Assembly (NCBI RefSeq): GCF_015057245.1 | Contig: NZ_SVET01000001.1 | Location: 248,001 to 312,000, forward strand | From: Pseudobutyrivibrio ruminis | GTDB taxonomy: Bacteria; Bacillota; Clostridia; Lachnospirales; Lachnospiraceae | Direction: 5' to 3' | Length of the DNA stretch: 64,000 nucleotides | In this document: positions 1-8,574 of the stretch, piece after piece | Layout: every line of letters starts with the position of its first letter | Position numbering within the stretch: position 1 is the stretch's first letter | Program-made: the position numbers and the translations under genes | The notes under the pieces: generated by a model | Databases searched by the model: none | Told to the model about the DNA's origin: nothing | What the model saw: the letters and a program-made list of their open reading frames with translations, nothing else

Positions 1-411
1 GATAGAATCAGAAATTTTTACATAATATTCATCAGTCCAATTTAATGAATCAGACTTAAACATGTACATCTTGTATGAAAGAGAATCGCTATTTTCATAA
101 TCATATTCAGTATAATCATTTGTTATATTGCAATGCATTTTATATGAATACCACGTTAATATTCCATCCTTAAACATCCATACATCATCTGAGTCTCCAA
201 CATTTGAATACCCATCATAATAATAAGCAGCTGTTCCATCTGCATATACCAGTAATACACTTTGATTCTCACCTAAATATGTGCCACAAATCATAGATAT
301 TTCATCTGAGGGAATATCGTCCACATTTATAACTACTTCATTCTCCTCATTAGTACACCCACTTACCAAAATACAAATGCATATAATAACAGCATTTAAG
401 CATTTCTTCAT
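1..411 (-). CDS. Lipoprotein, 3' end outside window (partial)
   Basis: An open frame of 137 codons runs from an ATG at 411 off the left edge. The first residues are MKKCLNAVIICICILVSGC, a short charged start, a hydrophobic stretch and a lipobox (LVSGC), so the product should be exported and lipid-anchored at Cys19. The mature part is acidic and rich in Tyr, Ser and Asp, with no domain I recognise. GGAGGTAG sits a few bases upstream of the ATG and supports this start. The gene lies 16 bp beyond the helicase stop on the same strand and could be co-transcribed with it. Function unknown. Confidence 0.75.
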   Translation of the reverse strand, partial: MKKCLNAVIICICILVSGCTNEENEVVINVDDIPSDEISMICGTYLGENQSVLLVYADGTAAYYYDGYSNVGDSDDVWMFKDGILTWYSYKMHCNITNDYTEYDYENSDSLSYKMYMFKSDSLNWTDEYYVKISDSI

Positions 412-427
412 TTCTACCTCCAGCATA

Positions 428-2935
428 TTATTTTGAAGGATTCGCCATCCTTCGCCTATAGTAATCCATAGTCCTATACTCAATTACATCCTTCATCTGC
501 TCAGACAGTACCCTATTACCTTGCAACATTTTCATTTCATCACACAGTGCAATCGGTGAATCCTCATTACTTACAAAGAATCCTTTACCTGACTTAAGCA
601 GGAAGTTAACTGGCATGTTATGAATCTTCTTTATATGCTCAGCATCAGAAATTGACTTATATTGCTCATAAGTGCTGTCTGAATCTAAATCACGCCAGTT
701 CTTACCTGTGTTAAAGAACTCTTTCCAACTAGCAAGTAGCTGATTATCATTGACTTTCATCAATACATCATCCTTGTTATAAAAGGCCATGAGGACAGGC
801 ATCTTGTATACCTTAGTCATGTTTGTTGTTTCGATTAATGAAATAAAGTCTTTACCCAATCCATTACAGAAAGACTTTTCTTCATCATTAAGCTCACCAA
901 GCGCGCTCAGATAATCCAAATATCCTTTAAATACATTTGCCTTCGAATTCTTTAAAGTAAGCTGATATATTTCATCATCCATCTCAGTAAAAAGTTCCAA
1001 ACGCGATGGCCTATGACCAATAAGGTCTTTTACTCTATAAAACTCATCATTAATCAAATCCTTGAGTTTCTTTTGCTTGCGTTCCATCTCATTAAATAAA
1101 TCAATGAGACGCATATCAAAATCTATCAAGCAATCATCTGGAATATCATTCTTTGATGGTCGTCCTGAGTTTTTATCATAAGTATGTGAATGCTTGCCGC
1201 TTAAGAAAAACCTAACCTTTCCAGCCTTCTCATAATTACCGATAAAATCCAGTACATTCAAATAGTCTTTACCTTTTGATTTTCTTAATCCACGTCCTAA
1301 TTGCTGCAAGAAAACAATCGGAGATTCTGTTGGGCGCAAAAACATGACCATATCTAGCGAAGTAATATCAACACCTTCATTAAACATATCTACTGCAAAT
1401 ATTACTTTTATCTCCCCGGCCTTAAGCTTTGCTATTGCCACATTTCTTTCCTCAGAATACTCTCCATTTGCATCACTATATACAGCAACTGCTGGTATGC
1501 CACGTAAGCAAAACTCTTTGGCCATTTCCTCAGCATGCGCTCGTGAACAGCAGAAGCCTAATGCTCTATCAGATTCGTATTTGCGATAATATTTGTATAT
1601 CAAATCATGACGATGAACATTTCCGATATAAGTTTCGTTTAATTCTTTCTCGTCATAACGGCCTCTTACAACATGCAGCTTCGAATAGTCGGTATCATCA
1701 TATATTCCATAATAGTGGAATGGAACCAACATTCCCTTATTAATAGCCTCATACAATGAAATCTCGTAAGGCACATTGTAATCGCAGAGTTCATAAATAC
1801 TTCTACCATCCATTCGCTCTGGAGTAGCAGTCAGCCCAAGCAAGAATTTGGGCTTAAAGTATTCTACTATCCTCTTGTATTGCTCATTTACCGCATGATG
1901 GAATTCATCAACCACAATGTAATCAAAATAATCTGCAGTAAAATACTCCGGACTTAAGTATCTCTCATTTCCAAGAGTCGCTACTGAAGCAAATACAACT
2001 GATTTACCAGTGCATTTTTCATCACCATTAAAGAATCCATAATCATCTGAATTTCTAACATTACGAAAAGAAACCGCGGCTTGCTTTAAAATCTCTTCTC
2101 TATGTGCAACAAACAAAACTCGCTTATACTCTTTTGAATCAAATGCTGCTAAATAAGTTTTGCCAACTCCTGTTGCAGCCTGGACCAAAGCTTTTGTAGC
2201 ACCCTCTGCTCTAGTATTTTCCAAAGCACAAAGAGCTTCAATTTGTGCTCCCCTTGGTTCATAGAGCATTTTAACTTTTGTATCTTTATCTAATTCAGCC
2301 TCATCGTATCTATCTAAATCTTTTGCCGCTGCAGGTCTATGCCAATTTTTTGAATACTCACGAAGTACATCTCCTGTCACTTCTATTGAATGATTCTCAT
2401 ATAAATCTTCAAAAGTCTCACAAAACTTATTAAAATTTGCCTCGTCTGAAATTGTGCTAAATTTGTAATTCCATTCAATTCCCGATGTCAAAGCACTTCT
2501 GGAAATGTTTGAAGAACCTATAAATATTTCACCATGTGTTGCATAGTGAAATATATAAGCCTTAGGATGAAATGATCTGCTTGAGTCATTATAGAATCTT
2601 AATTCCACTCTATCGCCTAGCTCACGCTTAATCATATAAAGAGCTGAAGGCTGAGTAATTCCAAGATAATTACCTGTAAGAATTCGTATTTTCGTACCAG
2701 CATTAATTGACTTTTCTAACTGCCCTAAAAGCATTTTAACGCCAGATTCCATCAAGAAAGACACAATAATATCAACCTGCTTTGCATTGCCAAAACTTGC
2801 TATAAGTTTTGCATATAACTGTGTTCCACTGTTAACGTCACCAGTCATTGCAAATGGTTCAATGTCTATACTCAATGTATTATTTAAATCCCCCTGTATG
2901 TTATCACCTATTTTTTCAAAATTAGGTTCAACCAT
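428..2935 (-). CDS. PLD-family nuclease / superfamily 2 helicase fusion
   Basis: 835 aa. Residues about 40-190 look like a phospholipase-D-type nuclease domain of the restriction-enzyme kind (FHPKAYIF followed by IGSSNISRSAL, an HxK...GSSN pattern). A superfamily 2 helicase core follows: Walker A ATGVGKTYL, a DEAH-type box VVDEFHHAV, LLGLTATPERMDG, and motif VI QQLGRGLRKSKG. The C-terminal 250 residues are unassigned; similar PLD-helicase proteins often carry a DUF3427 region there. It probably acts on DNA using ATP. The start overlaps the end of the methyltransferase gene by 28 bp, which suggests translational coupling. A defence or DNA-repair role is inferred from family and neighbours only. 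Confidence 0.85.
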   Translation of the reverse strand: MVEPNFEKIGDNIQGDLNNTLSIDIEPFAMTGDVNSGTQLYAKLIASFGNAKQVDIIVSFLMESGVKMLLGQLEKSINAGTKIRILTGNYLGITQPSALYMIKRELGDRVELRFYNDSSRSFHPKAYIFHYATHGEIFIGSSNISRSALTSGIEWNYKFSTISDEANFNKFCETFEDLYENHSIEVTGDVLREYSKNWHRPAAAKDLDRYDEAELDKDTKVKMLYEPRGAQIEALCALENTRAEGATKALVQAATGVGKTYLAAFDSKEYKRVLFVAHREEILKQAAVSFRNVRNSDDYGFFNGDEKCTGKSVVFASVATLGNERYLSPEYFTADYFDYIVVDEFHHAVNEQYKRIVEYFKPKFLLGLTATPERMDGRSIYELCDYNVPYEISLYEAINKGMLVPFHYYGIYDDTDYSKLHVVRGRYDEKELNETYIGNVHRHDLIYKYYRKYESDRALGFCCSRAHAEEMAKEFCLRGIPAVAVYSDANGEYSEERNVAIAKLKAGEIKVIFAVDMFNEGVDITSLDMVMFLRPTESPIVFLQQLGRGLRKSKGKDYLNVLDFIGNYEKAGKVRFFLSGKHSHTYDKNSGRPSKNDIPDDCLIDFDMRLIDLFNEMERKQKKLKDLINDEFYRVKDLIGHRPSRLELFTEMDDEIYQLTLKNSKANVFKGYLDYLSALGELNDEEKSFCNGLGKDFISLIETTNMTKVYKMPVLMAFYNKDDVLMKVNDNQLLASWKEFFNTGKNWRDLDSDSTYEQYKSISDAEHIKKIHNMPVNFLLKSGKGFFVSNEDSPIALCDEMKMLQGNRVLSEQMKDVIEYRTMDYYRRRMANPSK

Positions 2936-3498
2936 TTTTCTTCTCCTCGTCCAGGTCTTACGTCACCTGTAATCCATATATCTATAATTTGCATCTCTGG
3001 ACAATCTGAAATATACTCCCTGAAGGATTCTTCAGTAAAGTCAGAGAAATATCTTCCATTTCGCTCACCTTCGAAATCGCCATATTTAAAAGATGTATAA
3101 ATAACCCCACCGACTTTTAAGGCAATAACCATTTTTTTAAGAACAGTTTTTAATTCTTCTTTCGAAACATGAAGAATTGATGAACATGCCCAAATGCCAT
3201 CATATCTTTCTACAGCATCTAGTTCATTAAAGAACATATTCTTAACTTCTATTCCTGTATATTCTGAAGCAACTTTACAAAGCTCTTTCGATCCATCTAT
3301 TGCCTCTACTTCATATCCCAGCTCTAAAAATGCTTTTGTATCTCTACCTGATCCGCAACCAAAGTCAAGAATTCTATTGCCCTTGGTCAAATTAGATAGA
3401 AATCTGTCTCGCTGAGGCGATACATCTGCATTTACAGTATTCTCACAAAATTCCTTTGCTTTATCGTCATAATAAGCTAACGTATTTACAATATTCAT
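2908..3498 (-). CDS. Class I SAM-dependent methyltransferase
   Basis: 196 aa. The SAM-binding glycine motif is LDFGCGSGRDT (about residues 43-53), with an acidic residue at the end of beta-2 (VEAIDGS) and a later WACSSILHV segment, as in small-molecule methyltransferases of the TehB/UbiE type. No DNA-methylase catalytic motif (DPPY or PCQ) is visible, so it is unlikely to be a restriction-modification methylase. It is first in a two-gene unit and overlaps the PLD-helicase gene by 28 bp. The substrate cannot be read from the sequence. Confidence 0.85.
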   Translation of the reverse strand: MNIVNTLAYYDDKAKEFCENTVNADVSPQRDRFLSNLTKGNRILDFGCGSGRDTKAFLELGYEVEAIDGSKELCKVASEYTGIEVKNMFFNELDAVERYDGIWACSSILHVSKEELKTVLKKMVIALKVGGVIYTSFKYGDFEGERNGRYFSDFTEESFREYISDCPEMQIIDIWITGDVRPGRGEEKWLNLILKK

Positions 3499-3519
3499 TA
3501 AAACACCTCTATAAATATC

Positions 3520-3557
3520 TGCGTACGCACTATATTTAGTATATTCTTAAAACTCAA
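3520..3557 (-). promoter_or_regulatory. Promoter and perfect palindrome before the methyltransferase gene
   Basis: Read on the minus strand, TTGAGT (3557-3552) and TATAGT (3534-3529) are separated by exactly 17 bases. The 10-bp perfect palindrome TGCGTACGCA (3520-3529) follows at the expected transcription start, where a repressor could bind. The regulator is not identified. Confidence 0.55.
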
Positions 3558-3610
3558 CACTTTCAATCGAATATTGTCCATTAAGTTACAAATTCTAACA
3601 AACTATGTAA

Positions 3611-3636
3611 TAAAAAAGAGAGCCCGTAGACTCTCT
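3611..3636 (-). terminator. Rho-independent terminator after the DUF2075 gene
   Basis: On the minus strand AGAGAGTC-TACG-GGCTCTCT forms an 8-bp stem with a 4-nt loop, followed by TTTTTTA. It lies about 25 bp past the stop of the DUF2075 gene and separates it from the methyltransferase unit. Confidence 0.8.
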
Positions 3637-3661
3637 CTGGTTACTAGCTAATATATATTCC

Positions 3662-5539
3662 CTATTTATGGCACATCTCTAGCCTTTTCTTTAAATATTC
3701 TTCCATATTCTTGTCGGTACAATATATATAGCACCCTTTCATTCCTCTAGTGAGCAATGTTCTGTAGGTGTTTTTGATTATTTCATCTGCCTTCTGCTTA
3801 GCAAGCTCAGGGTCTTCTTTATAAAGCTTCTTAATACCTTTTAAGGATTGATCAGTCTTAGCTCTACGAGTAAAGTCTGTAACAACTTTTCCATTCTCAT
3901 ATCTCATGTCATCACCAATGATAACACCAACGTAATCAAACTCCAGTCCCTGAGATGTATGAATGCAACCAACCTCATTTACAGATGTGTCACTTACTGC
4001 AAATGGTTCGCCTCCACCAAGATTCCAGCTCATTTCAAAATCATCTATCTTGATATCATGATAATTAGTATTGTTTTGCTCGGCCTTTAACCATTCCCAG
4101 CAGTAGCCAGCCAATATACGCGCTCGATTAGAAGATTTATTCTTCTGTATAACCAATTCGCGCACTTCCATAGGAGAATCTAGAATTCGAATATCATAAT
4201 CAATTCCTTCTAGATCATAATTGGCAGTTTCTCTTATATCCAAAACATCATCCAGCCAAGCCAAATATCCATCAGAACCATTACATCTAAACTGTGATTG
4301 CAATTCAAGATATGACAATTCTGACTCTTCTTCTCTAGCCCATTTTTCAATTTCTTCAACAGAACCAATGTCATCCATTGTTACTCTTTGACTCTCATCT
4401 ATAAAGAATACGCTGCAATATGCTGAATGGATTATCTCCTTAATCTGGTTTTCTCCTTTATTATGGAACATACCAGATTTCGCATTCAGTCTATGAGCTT
4501 CATCAACTAGCAAAGTGTGTGCGACATTCAATCCTGTTTCCGTATATGTACCTGAGCCCTTGAACATATTATCAACAGAGCTTTTCTTCATCTCTCCCTT
4601 AAGCTTCTGCAGATAAACCTGACGTGGTGCACTATTCTTTGAAACATACTGTACCATCTGGTCTCGTAATGTAAGTTCCGCCAAAAGGTTTACAGCTATA
4701 ACAGATTTACCTGTACCTGGACCACCTTTTACAATAATAGTACGTTTCTTAAAATCCTTCTGGCACATCAATGAAAGTCGCAAGATTTCTTCATATGCAA
4801 CCTTTTGCTCATCAATCATAATGAACTCTTTATTGCCCTTAAGCATTGATGCAATAGAATTTTGCAAGCTCTTGGATGGACGAATCTTGCCATGATCCAC
4901 AAGATATAAAATATCTTTCTTATCACCATAAACAATAGATTGCTTTATAAATTTTCGTAAATCAGAAGCATGTCCCTTTGTAAATACAGGGGCATCTTCT
5001 AAATAGTCTTTATACTGTGCCGCATCGACAGGATCATCTTTCTGACGAACATAATTATGCATACAAGCACAAGGATGCAATTTCACTCGTCTATCCTGAA
5101 CTGACGCATTATAATCTTTGATTAACTGCGCATAGCTCCAAGCCTGATACGATGGATGCACCACCTTTCTGACTGCACCACCAGTGTATGTTTCAACAAG
5201 CGCATCTACACCCTCTACGGCTTTAAGCTCGTCCCATTGCTTGAGCTCTACGATAATCATATTTGGTTCCCGGGAATCGTTGTAACCAGAAATGATGAAA
5301 TCAACTCGTTTAGAAGTCTGTGGAATGTTGAACTCGATAGCTATGCCGGAATCATTAGGAATCTCATCATCATTTAAAACCTTGTACATATAGTTAAGTG
5401 AGTTTTCCCATGAACGAAATTCTGCTTTAGGAGTATGTCGCCCCATTTTTGAAAGAATATTCTGCTCTATCTCCAGCGCTATAGAATCATTCTCACAGCT
5501 CTTTAGAAAATCTGTTTTTACCCCATCGTAAACAATCAT
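3662..5539 (-). CDS. PD-(D/E)XK-like / DUF2075 ATPase
   Basis: 625 aa. The N-terminal part has the arrangement VDFIISG...MIIVELKQW (about residues 63-103), a D...ExK pattern typical of PD-(D/E)XK nuclease folds. From about residue 265 there is a P-loop (VKGGPGTGKSVIAV), then LLVDEAHRL (Walker B), VFFIDESQRV and a C-terminal IHTSQGLEFDYVGVI helicase-like motif, which together define the DUF2075 family of DNA/RNA helicase-like ATPases. It is probably an ATP-driven nuclease or helicase. It is monocistronic with its own terminator. A defence role is inferred from the company it keeps, not shown. Confidence 0.85.
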   Translation of the reverse strand: MIVYDGVKTDFLKSCENDSIALEIEQNILSKMGRHTPKAEFRSWENSLNYMYKVLNDDEIPNDSGIAIEFNIPQTSKRVDFIISGYNDSREPNMIIVELKQWDELKAVEGVDALVETYTGGAVRKVVHPSYQAWSYAQLIKDYNASVQDRRVKLHPCACMHNYVRQKDDPVDAAQYKDYLEDAPVFTKGHASDLRKFIKQSIVYGDKKDILYLVDHGKIRPSKSLQNSIASMLKGNKEFIMIDEQKVAYEEILRLSLMCQKDFKKRTIIVKGGPGTGKSVIAVNLLAELTLRDQMVQYVSKNSAPRQVYLQKLKGEMKKSSVDNMFKGSGTYTETGLNVAHTLLVDEAHRLNAKSGMFHNKGENQIKEIIHSAYCSVFFIDESQRVTMDDIGSVEEIEKWAREEESELSYLELQSQFRCNGSDGYLAWLDDVLDIRETANYDLEGIDYDIRILDSPMEVRELVIQKNKSSNRARILAGYCWEWLKAEQNNTNYHDIKIDDFEMSWNLGGGEPFAVSDTSVNEVGCIHTSQGLEFDYVGVIIGDDMRYENGKVVTDFTRRAKTDQSLKGIKKLYKEDPELAKQKADEIIKNTYRTLLTRGMKGCYIYCTDKNMEEYLKKRLEMCHK

Positions 5540-5560
5540 TATAAATAGCTCCCTATGTAA

Positions 5561-5574
5561 ATCGTATATGCGAT
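5561..5574. promoter_or_regulatory. Operator-like palindrome before the DUF2075 gene
   Basis: ATCGTATATGCGAT is a near-perfect 14-bp palindrome 22 bp upstream of the DUF2075 start. Its CG(C/T)A..T(A/G)CG core resembles sites before two other accessory genes (9722-9731 and 27308-27317). A shared regulator is possible but unproven. Confidence 0.4.
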
Positions 5575-5614
5575 ATATTGTTTGTTGAATAACTAGGGAT
5601 ATTATAGCACAAAA

Positions 5615-5845
5615 TTAATTGTTTATTTTCAAAATCATCTCCTGCGCAATTTCCCTAGCTTTCTTTGGAAGCATTCGTTCCTTATATGCCAGATATTCTT
5701 CCACATCAGTGGTTTCAATCTTGCCCTCTCTCAGCGCAGCTCGCAGCAACATATATACTTCGAAGTATTCATTTGCAGCTTCTTAATCATCTTTAACTGG
5801 TACCATAGCATCCAAAGCTCATCCCTCCATGGATGTATAATAGCA
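5615..5845 (-). pseudogene. Frameshifted small gene remnant
   Basis: Two adjacent minus-strand frames read like one protein. The upstream frame has AGAIIHPWRDELWMLWYQLK and the downstream frame has EYFEVYMLLRAALREGKIE through to a stop at 5615; they join near 5785, where one frame meets an in-frame TAA. The charged helical C-terminal part is coherent. This suggests a mobile-element gene broken by a frameshift. The family is not recognised. The downstream frame alone could still be translated from an internal start, but no good ribosome site is seen. Confidence 0.45.
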
Positions 5846-5889
5846 CCAGCCTGTGATTAAAACGTTAAATGTTTCATAGCAAGCTATTC

Positions 5890-5917
5890 TTTACAAAAAA
5901 TTTATTCATGATATTAT
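5890..5917 (+). promoter_or_regulatory. Promoter of the structured RNA candidate
   Basis: TTTACA (5890-5895) and TATTAT (5912-5917) are separated by 16 bases on the plus strand, predicting a start near 5925. No plus-strand protein gene lies downstream, so it would drive the structured RNA at 5925-6080. Confidence 0.5.
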
Positions 5918-5924
5918 TGTAAAT

Positions 5925-6080
5925 ACAACTACTAGGTTTTTGGAGGTAGAAGAATTCGTCCACGTCTACACGCCGATGGTTTGACAGGAGGTAACTCCGA
6001 GAGATGCGGGAGCTATTGGACGCCCGCCCAAAAACTAACAGATAACGGCAGCTCGTATAGAGCTGCCGTTATCATTTAAT
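5925..6080 (+). ncRNA. Candidate structured RNA with predicted kissing loops
   Basis: Visible pairings: closing stem GTTTTTGG (5936-5943) with CCAAAAAC (6028-6035); hairpin GTAGA/TCTAC (5946-5950/5965-5969) whose loop holds CGTCC; hairpin GGAG-GTAA-CTCC (5987-5998) with a GNRA tetraloop; hairpin GCGGG/CCCGC (6006-6010/6023-6027) whose loop holds GGACG, complementary to the CGTCC in the first loop. A 14-bp perfect hairpin (GATAACGGCAGCTC and its complement, 6041-6073) ends it, although only ATTT follows rather than a long T run. With the upstream promoter this looks like a free-standing transcript of about 155 nt. It matches no riboswitch or RNA family I can name. Confidence 0.5.
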
Positions 6081-6160
6081 CCTTAATCAAATATGTCACC
6101 ATCTGGGCTCCAAAATTCCACGTCTTCAGACTGGTAACGTATTACCAGCGACATATCCCA

Positions 6161-6511
6161 TTACTCTGGCCATTCATCCCCTATGCATCTAGCAATAAAA
6201 TCATAGTTCATACTAAAGAAATGGTCATATGGAAAAGCCTCTCCATCTTGTATAAGAGCTAAATCATCACAATCCATCTTTTCATTTAAATAAGCTAACG
6301 TATCATGAATTCCGCCAATTCGAGCATCAGAAACCATCTTTGCTATTATACTCTTTTGCTCATCAGATAAGGAGCCTAGCAGCTCATTTATATCCTTATT
6401 TTCATCTGTGTTTGGATATCCACTACCCATAATCCACTTTTCTAAAGCGCCATCTTTTCTTTCAACTAATCCATCAATAAATGCTTTATATAAATCTAAT
6501 CCTTTATTCAT
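6161..6511 (-). CDS. Small acidic protein (possibly DUF6547-like)
   Basis: About 116 aa from the ATG at 6511; an in-frame TTG at 6526 would add five residues. The protein is helical and acidic, with segments KAFIDGLVERKDGALEKWI and LLGSLSDEQKSIIAKMVSDA, and has no signal peptide or membrane segment. It resembles a small conserved Firmicutes family that I recall as DUF6547; that name is uncertain. It overlaps or abuts a short SUKH-like reading frame, so it may be one of a pair of immunity-type cargo genes. Function unknown. Confidence 0.65.
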   Translation of the reverse strand: MNKGLDLYKAFIDGLVERKDGALEKWIMGSGYPNTDENKDINELLGSLSDEQKSIIAKMVSDARIGGIHDTLAYLNEKMDCDDLALIQDGEAFPYDHFFSMNYDFIARCIGDEWPE

Positions 6512-6519
6512 ATCAATAT

Positions 6520-6699
6520 TTACCAATTCTCTTTTCCATCCTCAAGCTGTGCCATGATAAAAGTCTCTAAATCATCTGCCTCAGGATAAACTTCACAGTT
6601 ATCAGAACCCCAGTTAACAATCTTGCCTGTTTCATTGTCTATGTAAAAACCTAATTCTCCATCACCATCTAGAAATAGGTACTTATCTTCCAAACCCAT
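6520..6699 (-). CDS. 59-aa SMI1/KNR4-like (SUKH) C-terminal fragment
   Basis: The frame from the ATG at 6699 encodes MGLEDKYLFLDGDGELGFY and so on, ending EDGKENW. The pattern GELGFYIDNETGKIV followed by acidic helices is like the C-terminal end of SUKH-type immunity proteins. The frame is closed by a TAG 36 bases upstream, and the ribosome-site-like AGGGAG touches the ATG with no spacer, so this is more likely a truncated remnant than an intact gene. It runs directly into the next small gene. Confidence 0.4.
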   Translation of the reverse strand: MGLEDKYLFLDGDGELGFYIDNETGKIVNWGSDNCEVYPEADDLETFIMAQLEDGKENW

Positions 6700-6976
6700 C
6701 TCCCTAAATCGTAATGTATTCCTGTAAAAAAGATATTTCTATCTCTTCTGGTTACGACTCTGGCTTTTTCCTAAACACCTTAATCAACCATTCTTTATAC
6801 CTTTTTCATACCTTCATGCAACGTACCTTCTTCCAGAAGTCGTGAGCTCCCGAATTTTCCTTTCCTAAAAATAAGATTAATGGTTCCAGCTCATGCCAGA
6901 ATCCTGTGCACCTGATTTAGGGCATAACAATAGACCAGAAAATCTGGACGTCCCCAGAGGTACTATTCTATGTAAA
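6700..6976. other. Intergenic stretch without a gene
   Basis: No convincing frame is seen on either strand. The minus strand holds a short hairpin (TCTGG/CCAGA, 6943-6958) followed by ATTTTCT, a plausible weak terminator for the 267-aa gene that ends at 6977. The rest looks like degenerate coding DNA. Confidence 0.4.
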
Positions 6977-7780
6977 TCAAGCTTTTATTATATCTAATAA
7001 TTCTTCCCACATATCTTTTGAAATATGTGTATCAAACAACTCATCACTTTTTCTTTCATAATCTATGTATTCCATATAAGCTTGATTTGACAATTCATCT
7101 CCACTAACAACCAATATGGTTAAGCATTTAATAAATTGTCCAAAAGACTCTACCATGTTTAGAATAAGTTCAAATGTAGCGCCTAAATCCAAACAAGTAT
7201 TAGGTACTATCAGATTCTCGCCTTTATCGCTCTGCCACTGGTTAGGGTCACTATACGGTGCATTATAGAACTGATATTTATCTTTTACGTCAAAAGAATA
7301 CCTTGCAAAATCAAACTTTGCATTCACGCGTTTAAATTCATTAATCAATATATCTAAATCACAAAGAGCCGTTTCTTTTACTTTCAATAGATTCTTACTG
7401 TCTAAATAGCCTTCTAGCAAACTATAATACGAATAAATATCATGATTCTGTTTTTTTATAAAGTCTTCATTATAAATCTGTTCTAAAGCACTACATCCGC
7501 TCTTTAACCAGACCTCTGTTCCATGCCATATATCAAACATAATTGGAAACACTAAAACATCTGCAGTACCATAATGATTTTTCGATATTAAAGTATATAG
7601 CGATAATAAGGCATTTACTAAATAAGCTCTACCCATATAATAATTGTCAAATACTTTTTGAACTTTAGATGGTCTTTGTTGTGTTCCCATACCATCATCC
7701 ATCCACCAATTTAAAAATGCGTATTTATCTGGATGACTAAAATCTCGTTCTTCTTCATCACCATAAAATATTTTAGTCAT
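6977..7780 (-). CDS. Uncharacterised protein, helical
   Basis: 267 aa, soluble, Tyr- and Asp-rich, no signal peptide. The segment DVLVFPIMFDIWHGTEVWLK (about 83-102) resembles the (I/F)..RH..E..LK segment of some HEPN-like helical proteins, although the Arg is absent here. There are no nuclease or ATPase motifs. It is the last of three consecutive minus-strand genes of unknown function (6977-9687) with gaps of 20 and 87 bp, suggesting one transcript. Family not recognised. Confidence 0.7.
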   Translation of the reverse strand: MTKIFYGDEEERDFSHPDKYAFLNWWMDDGMGTQQRPSKVQKVFDNYYMGRAYLVNALLSLYTLISKNHYGTADVLVFPIMFDIWHGTEVWLKSGCSALEQIYNEDFIKKQNHDIYSYYSLLEGYLDSKNLLKVKETALCDLDILINEFKRVNAKFDFARYSFDVKDKYQFYNAPYSDPNQWQSDKGENLIVPNTCLDLGATFELILNMVESFGQFIKCLTILVVSGDELSNQAYMEYIDYERKSDELFDTHISKDMWEELLDIIKA

Positions 7781-7800
7781 TTACTATTCCTCTCTAATAC

Positions 7801-8487
7801 CTATATTTTATTATCTTGTTCTAGCCTACTTTTTACTTGCTCAATAAACGGTTTCATCCTTCTATATGCTTTTTTACTTAGCTCTAACTCATACGTAATA
7901 TCTTTTCTTTGCTCCGCAATTAAATGAATACAATTTCTATAGCCATATATTTCAATAATCTCTGTTGGCAAATCCACAATCTTATCATCACTTTTAAATG
8001 AATGAATTAAACCTAGTTTGTTTGCAGTTTTACATTTATCATCAAATCTAACCTGTGGTTTTTCCTTCTTTGCACGAGCATAATAGGATGTTATAATTTG
8101 CTTTCCATCATGTTCTAATTCATCTTTAAGTTTAGCCAACTTATTCTGTGGAATATAGATTTGTTTAAGTACATAATGATGCATTAACTCATCATATTCA
8201 GGCGTACCTGCGTAGAATGTTTCTAAGACGTTTTCTATTACCGCTTCATAAATGGAAGCATACGCAAGTATTTGATTTCTAACCTCAAAAATAAGATTTT
8301 CACCTTCTGCTGCAATCCCCTCATATAGTTTATATGCAAAGCGAATTGCTTTGAACTCCTGAATTATTCTATTGCGCAATTCATTATCCTTTATGAAATC
8401 AAACTGCTCCTCATACCAATCATCTTCTGGTAAATGATTATTGCAATATTCTAAAATTTCATTTTTTGCAATTATTCCAAATGGCAT
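7801..8487 (-). CDS. Uncharacterised protein with HEPN-like C-terminus
   Basis: 228 aa, all-helical in appearance. Near the C-terminus IYGYRNCIHLIAEQ carries the RN..H pattern seen in HEPN domains (established for RNA-cleaving toxins and RiboL-PSP proteins), followed by a long amphipathic helix. The N-terminal half has a second helical bundle (IRFAYKLYEGIAAEG). The HEPN assignment rests on this motif alone. The cluster of helical unknown genes here would fit abortive-infection-type cargo. Confidence 0.7.
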   Translation of the reverse strand: MPFGIIAKNEILEYCNNHLPEDDWYEEQFDFIKDNELRNRIIQEFKAIRFAYKLYEGIAAEGENLIFEVRNQILAYASIYEAVIENVLETFYAGTPEYDELMHHYVLKQIYIPQNKLAKLKDELEHDGKQIITSYYARAKKEKPQVRFDDKCKTANKLGLIHSFKSDDKIVDLPTEIIEIYGYRNCIHLIAEQRKDITYELELSKKAYRRMKPFIEQVKSRLEQDNKI

Positions 8488-8574
8488 ATTTTCCTCCTTC
8501 TAGTCGTTCTATCATTGTAATCCTAAAATAAAATCCTTAAAAATATTGCCTATCTATACACCTCACATCCCTTC

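Larger units (their letters stand above)
5848..6080 (+). repeat. Dispersed repeat, full copy (carries RNA candidate)
   Basis: This segment shares two blocks with 10332-10478: a left block AGCCTGTGATTAAA and a right block from ACAGGAGGTAACTCC through CCCAAAAACTAACA to ATTTAATC. The outer GATTAAA and TTTAATC are inverted relative to each other. This copy has about 110 bp between the left block and the GNRA hairpin that the other copy lacks. No target-site duplication is obvious. Confidence 0.6.

Noticed and set aside
428..3498. DISARM or type I/III restriction-modification locus
   Set aside because: No DNA-methylase motif, no DUF1998 protein and no specificity subunit are seen.
5925..6080. Known riboswitch (purine, guanidine, c-di-GMP, THF, lysine classes)
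   Set aside because: None of their conserved core sequences is present, and no gene follows on the same strand.
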